Assembly (NCBI GenBank): GCA_034437215.1
Contig: DAOTVC010000062.1
Location: forward strand, 1-12,090
Length of the DNA stretch: 12,090 nucleotides
Reading direction: 5' to 3'
Origin: DAOTVC01 sp034437215
GTDB taxonomy: Bacteria; Chloroflexota; Anaerolineae; B4-G1; SLSP01
In this document: positions 7,073 to 12,090 of the stretch, piece by piece
How the letters are laid out: each line of letters starts with the position of its first letter
How positions within the stretch are numbered: the first letter of the stretch is position 1
Program-made: the position numbers and the translations under genes
The notes under the pieces: model-generated
The model's database searches: none
What the model was told of the DNA's origin: nothing
What the model saw: only the letters and a program-made list of their open reading frames with translations

Positions 7073-8481
7073 TGGGGAGGAGCGGCTACGGCGGGCAGGA
7101 GGTCAGTGGGGCGGCGCGCATCGAGGGCCCGATCCTGGTGGTGGAGGACGTCTACGGGGTGGGTTACGACGACATGGTGGAGATTATCGACGATCAAGGG
7201 CGCCGGCGTCGGGGGCGGGTGGTCGAGGTGGGGGAGGGTCGGGCTGTGGTGGAGGTCTTCTCGGGCACGACGGGCCTCTCCATCGAGGACACCCACGTGC
7301 GCTTTCTCGGCCGGCCCATGCACCTTCCCGTCTCCGAGGAGATGCTGGGGCGCGTCTTCGATGGTCTCGGTGAGCCCAACGACGGTGGGCCGGCACCCCT
7401 GGCCCGGCACTCGGCCGACATCAACGGGCAGCCTATCAACCCCACCGCGCGCGTCTACCCTCGCGATACCATTCAGACGGGGATCTCGGCCCTGGACGGC
7501 ATGAACACGCTCGTTCTGGGCCAGAAGCTGCCCATCTTCTCGGGCAGCGGCCTGCCCCACGATCGTCTCGCGGCGCAGATCGTGCGCCAGGCCTCCATCC
7601 CCGGTCCTGGGCCGGGGGCCCAGGAGGAGGGGCGCTTCGCCGTGGTCTTTGCCGCGATGGGCGTGAAGCACGACGTCGCCGAGTTCTTCCGCCGCTCCTT
7701 CGTGGAGAGCGGCGCCCTGCTGCGGGTGGCCATGTTCCTCAACCTGGCGGACGATCCGCCCATCGAGCGCCTCGTCACGCCCCGTGTCGCCTTGACCCTC
7801 GCGGAGTTCCTCGCCTTCGAGCGGGGCATGCACGTCCTCGTCGTCCTCACCAACATGACCAACTACGCCGAGGCCCTGCGCCAGATCTCGAGTGTGCGGG
7901 GGGAGGTGCCCAGCCGCAAGGGTTATCCCGGTTACCTCTACAGCGATCTGGCCTCCCTCTACGAGCGGGCCGGGCGCATCGCGGGCAGCCCCGGCTCCAT
8001 CACCCAGCTCCCCATTCTTACCATGCCCAACGACGACATCACCCATCCCGTGCCCGACCTGACCGGCTACATCACCGAGGGACAGATCGTGCTCGATCGG
8101 GCGCTCTTTCAGCAGGGGATTTACCCGCCCATCTACGTGCTGCCCTCCCTCTCGCGTCTGATGAAGGACGCCATCGGTCACGGGTACACCCGCGCCGACC
8201 ATCCCCATCTGGCGGCGCAGCTCTACGCAGCCTACGCCCGCGTTCAGGAGGTGCGGGCCCTGGCCTCCGTCATCGGGGAGGAGGAGCTGGGGGAGGTGGA
8301 CCAGCGCTATCTGCGCTTCGGTCGGGCCTTCGAGCAGGAGTTCGTCGATCAGGGTTCCGACGAGGTGCGCTCCTTCGAGGAAACTCTCAACTTGGGGTGG
8401 CGCATCCTCTCCCTGCTGCCCCGGGACGAGCTCTCGCGCGTTACCCCTGGCGAGCTCGAGCGTCACTACGGGAGGGGATGA
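7072..8481 (+). CDS. atpB: V/A-type ATPase regulatory subunit B
   Basis: This 469-residue non-catalytic subunit alternates with A in the head and completes each active site. It lacks a P-loop; in the matching place it has the family motif SGSGLPHDRLAAQI (from residue 157). Other hallmarks are FAAMGVKHDVAEFF, LTNMTNYAEALRQISS, PSRKGYPGYLYSDLASLYERAG and MPNDDITHPVPDLTGYITEGQI. Arg362 in LPSLSRLMKDAIG is at the place of the arginine that reaches into the A-site (Thermus R360). The start shares one base with the stop of A (TGATG at 7070-7074) and AAAGGA at 7056-7061 lies 10 nt upstream. Length is normal (about 460-480). Nothing looks broken. Confidence 0.98.
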   Translation: MGRSGYGGQEVSGAARIEGPILVVEDVYGVGYDDMVEIIDDQGRRRRGRVVEVGEGRAVVEVFSGTTGLSIEDTHVRFLGRPMHLPVSEEMLGRVFDGLGEPNDGGPAPLARHSADINGQPINPTARVYPRDTIQTGISALDGMNTLVLGQKLPIFSGSGLPHDRLAAQIVRQASIPGPGPGAQEEGRFAVVFAAMGVKHDVAEFFRRSFVESGALLRVAMFLNLADDPPIERLVTPRVALTLAEFLAFERGMHVLVVLTNMTNYAEALRQISSVRGEVPSRKGYPGYLYSDLASLYERAGRIAGSPGSITQLPILTMPNDDITHPVPDLTGYITEGQIVLDRALFQQGIYPPIYVLPSLSRLMKDAIGHGYTRADHPHLAAQLYAAYARVQEVRALASVIGEEELGEVDQRYLRFGRAFEQEFVDQGSDEVRSFEETLNLGWRILSLLPRDELSRVTPGELERHYGRG

Positions 8482-8482
8482 G

Positions 8483-9136
8483 ATGGCCCGTCTGCAGGTA
8501 GCGCCCACGCGCAGCAACCTTCTCAGCATTCGGGAGGATCTGGAGTTGGCCCGGGAGGGCTTTGAGATCCTGGATCGCAAGCGGGAGATCTTGACCGCGG
8601 AGCTCGTTGCCGTGGCGCACGATGCCGGCCGGCTTCAGGAGCGGGTGTGGGGGAGGCTCTCCGAGGCTTACCGGGCACTGGAGGGGGCGCAGCTCTCCAT
8701 GGGGCGGGAGCGCCTGGAGTGGGCCGCTCTCTCGGTCGACGAGACGGTAGAGATAGAGCTCCGCCCTCACAGCATCATGGGCGTGGTGCTCCCCGTCCTG
8801 ACGGCGCACGGCGCGCCTCCGGAGATCCCCTACGGCTTGGGGGACACCAGCGTGCTCCTCGACGAGGTCGTTGCCGACTTTCGGCAGGTCCTCGATCTCG
8901 TGCCCCAGCTGGCGGAGCTGATGACGACGGTTTGGAAGCTGGCCCGCGAGCTGCAGAAGACGCGGCGCCGGGTCAATGCCCTGCAGTACATCTTCATCCC
9001 GCAGTACGAGGAGACCATCGCCTACATCGAGAGCGCTCTGGAGGAGCGGGAGCGGGAGGAGATCTTTCGTCTCAAGCGTCTGAAATCTCAGAGCCGGCAA
9101 GCCGGTGAGGGCGCAGACGGCACCGCTGAGGATTGA
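8483..9136 (+). CDS. atpD: V/A-type ATPase subunit D (rotor shaft)
   Basis: This 217-residue protein is the central coiled coil of the rotor, turning inside the A3B3 head. The N-terminal signature VAPTRSNLLSIREDLELAR and the C-terminal helix TRRRVNALQYIFIPQYEETI (from residue 160) with REEIFRLKRLKS are both family hallmarks. Between them is a shorter variable region. Length is normal (200-225). The ATG lies 1 nt after the stop of B and has GGAGGGG at 8471-8477 with 5-nt spacing. D is last in the operon, as in Thermus, archaea and Clostridia, and a 340-nt non-coding spacer follows. Confidence 0.96.
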   Translation: MARLQVAPTRSNLLSIREDLELAREGFEILDRKREILTAELVAVAHDAGRLQERVWGRLSEAYRALEGAQLSMGRERLEWAALSVDETVEIELRPHSIMGVVLPVLTAHGAPPEIPYGLGDTSVLLDEVVADFRQVLDLVPQLAELMTTVWKLARELQKTRRRVNALQYIFIPQYEETIAYIESALEEREREEIFRLKRLKSQSRQAGEGADGTAED

Positions 9137-9168
9137 GGGCCGCTCTCGTGGAAAAGGCCTGCCTCTCA

Positions 9169-9194
9169 CGCCAAGGCGCCAAGAACGCAAAGGA
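9169..9194 (+). repeat. Three short CGCMAAGR-type tandem units
   Basis: Units CGCCAAGG (9169-9176), CGCCAAGAA (9177-9185) and CGCAAAGGA (9186-9194) follow one another with 8-9 nt spacing. As I recall, runs such as CGCAAAGACGCAAAG are a widespread intergenic repeat in environmental bacteria, including Chloroflexota, and give rise to false ORFs reading AKNAKE or AKTQR. Here it would explain SRQGAKNAKE in a spurious frame. Confidence 0.65.
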
Positions 9195-9213
9195 ACCCCA
9201 AATCGCAGACGAT

Positions 9214-9234
9214 TTTCACGCTTTACGTTTCAGC
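9214..9234 (+). repeat. Three degenerate heptamers (TTTCACG-like)
   Basis: TTTCACG (9214-9220), CTTTACG (9221-9227) and TTTCAGC (9228-9234) are in a 7-nt register. The repetition is degenerate and short, so chance is possible, but the period matches the other spacers. Confidence 0.45.
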
Positions 9235-9272
9235 ACTCCCCTCCGCGAAACCACCCTGGTCACGATAAGTAC

Positions 9273-9316
9273 GGGCTTTCCCTGGGCCTGCCTACGGAAA
9301 ACCCTTGGCCTCTTTT
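9273..9316 (+). terminator. Weak candidate terminator after the ATPase operon
   Basis: GGG and TTTCC (9273-9281, one C between) can pair with GGAAA and CCC (9296-9304, one A between), giving 8 bp with a single mismatch around a 14-nt loop. A T-richer stretch, CTCTTTT, ends at 9316, but it starts several bases after the stem. This is the best terminator-like structure I found between atpD and murE, and it is not convincing. Confidence 0.22.
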
Positions 9317-9372
9317 CACCCCCCTTGGCGGACCCACCGAGCGGATTCGTGATCTGAGTGGATCTGGTTTCC

Positions 9373-9407
9373 TACTCCCTACTCCCTACTCCCTGATCCC
9401 TTCTCCC
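9373..9407 (+). repeat. Heptamer tandem repeat TACTCCC upstream of the murE promoter
   Basis: Three exact copies of TACTCCC (9373-9393) are followed in register by TGATCCC (9394-9400) and TTCTCCC (9401-9407). The block ends 2 nt before the -35 element of the candidate murE promoter, so it would not be in the murE transcript. One more TACTCCC lies at 11152-11158, directly before the glycosyltransferase start. Confidence 0.85.
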
Positions 9408-9409
9408 CC

Positions 9410-9438
9410 TTGTCAATTCCGCTCTGATCTCGTACACT
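9410..9438 (+). promoter_or_regulatory. Sigma-70-like promoter for murE
   Basis: TTGTCA at 9410-9415 matches TTGACA at 5 of 6 bases. After exactly 17 nt comes TACACT at 9433-9438 (4 of 6 matches to TATAAT, with the key first A and last T). The predicted start near 9445 gives a leader of about 32 nt with GGAGG at 9463-9467. This suggests that murE starts its own transcript rather than reading through from the ATPase genes. Confidence 0.5.
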
Positions 9439-9476
9439 ACCCCTGATTCCCGATTCTATCTTGGAGGACATGCCCT

Positions 9477-11063
9477 ATGCCGAAGCCTAACGTGGACCCG
9501 AACACCGACACGCGTGCCGTCGCGCTGCTCACCCTGCTGGCGCCCGTACCCTGGGTGCTGGCTGCGCCCACGACGGACGTCTCCGTCACGGGCCTGACCG
9601 CCGATTCGCGGTTGGTGAAGCCGGGATACGTCTTCGTCGCCGTGCCCGGTCTCAACGTCGATGGGCACGACTTCATCCCCGCAGCCGTGAGGGCGGGCGC
9701 GGTCGCCGTCGTCGGGGAGCGCCCGCGCGAGGCCCTGTCGCTGGAGGAGAGTCCCGTCTACGCCCGCGTCGCCGACGCCCGGGAGGCCCTGGGCTGGATG
9801 CACGCTGCCTGGTACGACTTCCCCTCCCGCCACCTGAGCCTCGTTGGGGTCACGGGTACCGACGGGAAGACGACGACCACCAATCTCCTCCACGCCATGC
9901 TCACCGCCGACGAACGTAGCGTGGGGATGATCAGCACCGTCAACGCCCGCATCGGCGACGCCGACTACGACACGGGGCTCCACACGACGACGCCCGACTC
10001 CGGGGACGTGCAGCGCTACCTGGCGGAGATGGTGGCGGCGGGCGCCGGCTTCGCCGTGCTGGAGGTAACCTCCCACGGGCTGGCCCAGCACCGGCTGGCA
10101 GGTTGCGACTTCGACGTCGCCGTCGTCACCAACATCACCCACGAGCACCTCGACTTCCACGGGAGCTACGAGGCCTACCGGGAGGCCAAGGCACGGCTCT
10201 TCAAGGGGCTGCGGGGCTCCCGCCGCAAGGGGGAGCAGGCGAAGGTCGCCGTCATCAACGCCGACGACCCGGGCTCCTACGCCTACCTGCGCGAGATACC
10301 CGCCGACTGGCAGATCAGCTACGGTATCGAGAGCCGGGAGGTCGACGTCCGGGCGGAGAACCTGCGCTTCGAGCCCGACGGCGTCCACTTCGAGCTGCGC
10401 AGCCCGTGGGGCGACGTCCCCATCGATACGTCCCTGGTGGGCGCCTACAACGTGAGTAACATCCTCGCGGCGGCCTCGGTCGCGCTCGCCCTGGAGGTGC
10501 CGCCCGCGACCGTCGCCGCCGCCGTGCGCGCCTTCGAGGGGGTGCCCGGACGGATGGAGCGCCTCGACGAGGGCCAGCCCTTCACCGCTATCGTCGATTT
10601 CGCCCACACCCCCAACGCCCTCAAGCGCGCCCTGGAGACTGCGCAGCAGATCAAGGCGGACGAGGGGCGGGTCATCGTCGTCTTCGGCTCGGCGGGCCTC
10701 AGGGATCGCGAGAAGCGCCGCCTGATGGGCCAGGTGGCGGCGGAGCACGCCGACCTCACCATCATCACCGCCGAGGACCCGCGCACCGAGTCGCTGGAGG
10801 CCATCGTGGCGGAGACGGCGCGGGCGATGGAGGCTGCCGGGTGCGAGGAGGGCGTCGACTTCCGGCGCGTGCTCGACCGCGGCGTGGCCATCCTCGAGGC
10901 GGTGCGCCTGGCCCGTCCGGGCGACGTCGTGCTCGCCTGCGGGAAGGGACACGAGCAGTCCATGTGCTTCGGCACGACGGAGTACCCCTGGGACGACCGT
11001 GAGGCGCTGCGCCGCGCCCTCCACGGCGAGACGTTGGACACGCTGCCCACCAGCGAGGCCTGA
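9477..11063 (+). CDS. murE: MurE-type UDP-MurNAc-tripeptide ligase
   Basis: This 528-residue Mur ligase would add the third residue (a diamino acid) to UDP-MurNAc-L-Ala-D-Glu in the cytoplasm, using ATP. The N-terminal UDP-binding domain (to about 115) has LTADSRLVKPGYVFVAVPG. The ATP-binding domain has GVTGTDGKTTTTN with Lys131, then TTPDSGDVQRYLAEM, EVTSHGLAQHRL and NITHEHLDFHGSYEAY. GAYNVSNILAA (from 322) and FAHTPNALKRAL (375 onward) lead to the C-terminal domain with FGSAGLRDREKRRLMG, AEDPRTE and ACGKGHEQSM. The amino-acid-binding motif is EDPR (433-436) where meso-diaminopimelate enzymes have DNPR, so the diamino acid is uncertain; lysine or ornithine are possible. The ATG at 9477 has GGAGG 9 nt upstream. 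Third codon positions are almost all G or C. Confidence 0.93.
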   Translation: MPKPNVDPNTDTRAVALLTLLAPVPWVLAAPTTDVSVTGLTADSRLVKPGYVFVAVPGLNVDGHDFIPAAVRAGAVAVVGERPREALSLEESPVYARVADAREALGWMHAAWYDFPSRHLSLVGVTGTDGKTTTTNLLHAMLTADERSVGMISTVNARIGDADYDTGLHTTTPDSGDVQRYLAEMVAAGAGFAVLEVTSHGLAQHRLAGCDFDVAVVTNITHEHLDFHGSYEAYREAKARLFKGLRGSRRKGEQAKVAVINADDPGSYAYLREIPADWQISYGIESREVDVRAENLRFEPDGVHFELRSPWGDVPIDTSLVGAYNVSNILAAASVALALEVPPATVAAAVRAFEGVPGRMERLDEGQPFTAIVDFAHTPNALKRALETAQQIKADEGRVIVVFGSAGLRDREKRRLMGQVAAEHADLTIITAEDPRTESLEAIVAETARAMEAAGCEEGVDFRRVLDRGVAILEAVRLARPGDVVLACGKGHEQSMCFGTTEYPWDDREALRRALHGETLDTLPTSEA

Positions 11064-11159
11064 TCCGATGACGTACTGCGTATTGCGTATTGCGTATCTC
11101 TTTTCCCCTCTCCCTGCTCACTCTTCACCCCTCTCTTCTCACTCCCCCCCTTACTCCCT
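11064..11159 (+). repeat. Pyrimidine-rich spacer with heptamer TATTGCG repeat
   Basis: TACTGCG (11074-11080) and two copies of TATTGCG (11081-11094) form a clear heptamer run. A C- and T-only or nearly so tract follows to 11159, with units such as TCACTCT (11118-11124), TCACCCC (11125-11131) and TCACTCC (11139-11145) in a 7-nt register, and TACTCCC at 11152-11158. There is almost no purine in the last 60 nt, so no Shine-Dalgarno for the next gene. I see no convincing promoter or terminator. Confidence 0.75.
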
Positions 11160-12090
11160 ATGTTAACCCTCGTCCACGACTGGCTGAACCAGTACGGCGG
11201 CGCCGAGCGGGTGTTGGAGCACCTCCACGCCCTCTACCCCGCCGCGCCCATCCACACGAGCATGTACTGGCGGGAGGGGCTGCCCGCGTCCTACCGCAGC
11301 TGGGAGATCCGCACCACCTGGATGGACCGGCTGCCGGGCATCTACCGCCACCACCAGCGCTACTTTCCCCTCTACGCTTTGGCCTTCGCCCGCCTGGATC
11401 TGCGCGGGGCGGGCGACCTCGTCCTCACCAACAAGAGCGGCTTCTGCCACGGCGTGCGCACGGGCGACGTCCCCCAGCTCTGCTACTGCCTGGCGCCCAC
11501 GCGCTACGTCTGGGAGTTCGATGCCTACGCGGCGCGGGAGAGCCTGCCCGCGTCCCTGCGCCTGGCCCTGCGCCCCCTCGTGGCGCTCCTGCGCCGTTGG
11601 GACTACGCCGCGGCGCAGCGGGAGACGACCCACTTCGTCGCCATCTCCCGCGAGATCCGGGCGCGCATCCGCCGCTACTACGACCGCGATTCGGTCATCG
11701 TCCACCCTCCCGCGGACGTGGGGCGGCTGCGTCCGGCCCCTGCCCACGACGACTACTACCTCATCGTCTCCCGCCTCATCCCCTACAAGCGCATCGACCT
11801 CGCCGTCGAGGCCTTCAACCGGCTGGGACGGCGGCTGCTCATCGCCGGGACGGGGCGGGATCGTGAGGCGCTGGAGGCGCTGGCGGGGCCGAATGTGGAG
11901 TTCCTGGGTTACGTGCCCGACGCCGAGGTGGGCGAGCTCTACGCCCGCTGCCGGGCCTTCATCTTCCCCGGGCGGGAGGACTTCGGGATCACGCCCCTGG
12001 AGGCCCAGGCGGCGGGCCGTCCCGTCATCGCCTACGGCGCGGGTGGGGCGCTGGACACCGTCGTCGAGGGGGAGACGGGGACCTTCTTCC
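11160..12090 (+). CDS. Family-4 glycosyltransferase (3' end outside window)
   Basis: The frame is open from the ATG at 11160 to the window end, giving 310 codons. It reads as a GT-B fold, GT4-family retaining glycosyltransferase that moves a sugar from a nucleotide donor onto a surface polysaccharide or lipid. The N terminus, LVHDWLNQYGGAERVLEHL, has the acceptor-side GGAERV signature of WbaZ-like mannosyltransferases. The donor-binding half begins at DDYYLIVSRLIPYKRIDLAVEA, and the E-x7-E motif is Glu273 and Glu281 in GREDFGITPLEAQAAG, followed by GRPVIAYGAGGALDTVVEG. Donor and acceptor cannot be read from this. The ATG is the first start codon in frame after the murE stop (same frame, TGA at 11061), and it has no Shine-Dalgarno. 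Residue 35 Met (11262) is too far in to be the start. Confidence 0.92.
   Translation, partial: MLTLVHDWLNQYGGAERVLEHLHALYPAAPIHTSMYWREGLPASYRSWEIRTTWMDRLPGIYRHHQRYFPLYALAFARLDLRGAGDLVLTNKSGFCHGVRTGDVPQLCYCLAPTRYVWEFDAYAARESLPASLRLALRPLVALLRRWDYAAAQRETTHFVAISREIRARIRRYYDRDSVIVHPPADVGRLRPAPAHDDYYLIVSRLIPYKRIDLAVEAFNRLGRRLLIAGTGRDREALEALAGPNVEFLGYVPDAEVGELYARCRAFIFPGREDFGITPLEAQAAGRPVIAYGAGGALDTVVEGETGTFF

Larger units (their letters stand above)
9137..9476 (+). other. 340-nt non-coding spacer between atpD and murE
   Basis: No gene is supported here. Short open frames crossing it look like repeat-derived artefacts. It holds three sets of short repeats (9169-9194, 9214-9234, 9373-9407), an imperfect hairpin at 9273-9304, a sigma-70-like promoter at 9410-9438 and the ribosome site of murE (GGAGG at 9463-9467). 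I saw no tRNA-like structure. Composition is less GC-rich than the flanking genes. Confidence 0.7.

Noticed and set aside
9105..9446. Two short + strand frames (9105-9446 and 9133-9357) in the atpD-murE spacer
   Set aside because: They are made from repeats and low-complexity spacer; no family resemblance; no ribosome site. The AKNAKE part is a repeat artefact.
9470..9490. Six-codon minicistron starting at the ATG just before murE (ends TAA inside murE)
   Set aside because: GGAGG is only 2 nt before this ATG, too close for initiation, while the murE ATG at 9477 has good 9-nt spacing.
808..11024. Long open frames on the minus strand opposite subunits C, A, B and murE
   Set aside because: They mirror strongly conserved genes on the + strand, have no recognisable domains, and are expected in GC-rich DNA.

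Overview
The window is a high-GC bacterial stretch, and every gene reads on the + strand. It holds the 3' end of a complex I gene (nuoN), a complete nine-gene V/A-type ATPase operon, a murE-like peptidoglycan ligase, and the first 310 codons of a family-4 glycosyltransferase. V-type subunits beside nuoN, the MurE subtype (GSAGLRD and EDPR motifs), and degenerate short tandem repeats in the spacers suggest a Chloroflexota bacterium, perhaps Anaerolineae-like. That placement is inference from recall. A Deinococcus-Thermus or other deep-branching lineage is not excluded.

Layout: 1-305 nuoN end; 306-414 spacer with a candidate extended -10 promoter; 415-9136 ATPase genes in the order G/H, C, I, K, F, E, A, B, D. 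Eight of these nine genes are packed with overlaps or gaps of 7 nt or less. The one real internal gap (69 nt) precedes the membrane ring gene K, which has the best Shine-Dalgarno of the operon. 9137-9476 is a 340-nt spacer with several short repeats and a good sigma-70-like promoter for murE. 9477-11063 is murE, 11064-11159 a pyrimidine-rich spacer, and 11160 to the end the glycosyltransferase.

Function: the nine ATPase genes supply every part of a Thermus-like V/A-ATPase. A and B form the catalytic hexamer, D and F the rotor shaft, C the socket on the ring, E and G/H the peripheral stalks, I the stator with the two transmembrane arginines, and K the rotor ring. With complex I next door, the complex could make ATP from an ion gradient or pump ions. 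MurE and the glycosyltransferase belong to cell envelope synthesis and are probably a separate transcription unit.

I see no defence system, mobile element, CRISPR array or RNA gene. The points most worth checking are the period-7 repeats that recur in the spacers with a different unit each time, an RNA hairpin that would bury both the ribosome site and start codon of subunit F, the unusual subunit order, and the extra N-terminal hairpin on subunit K.
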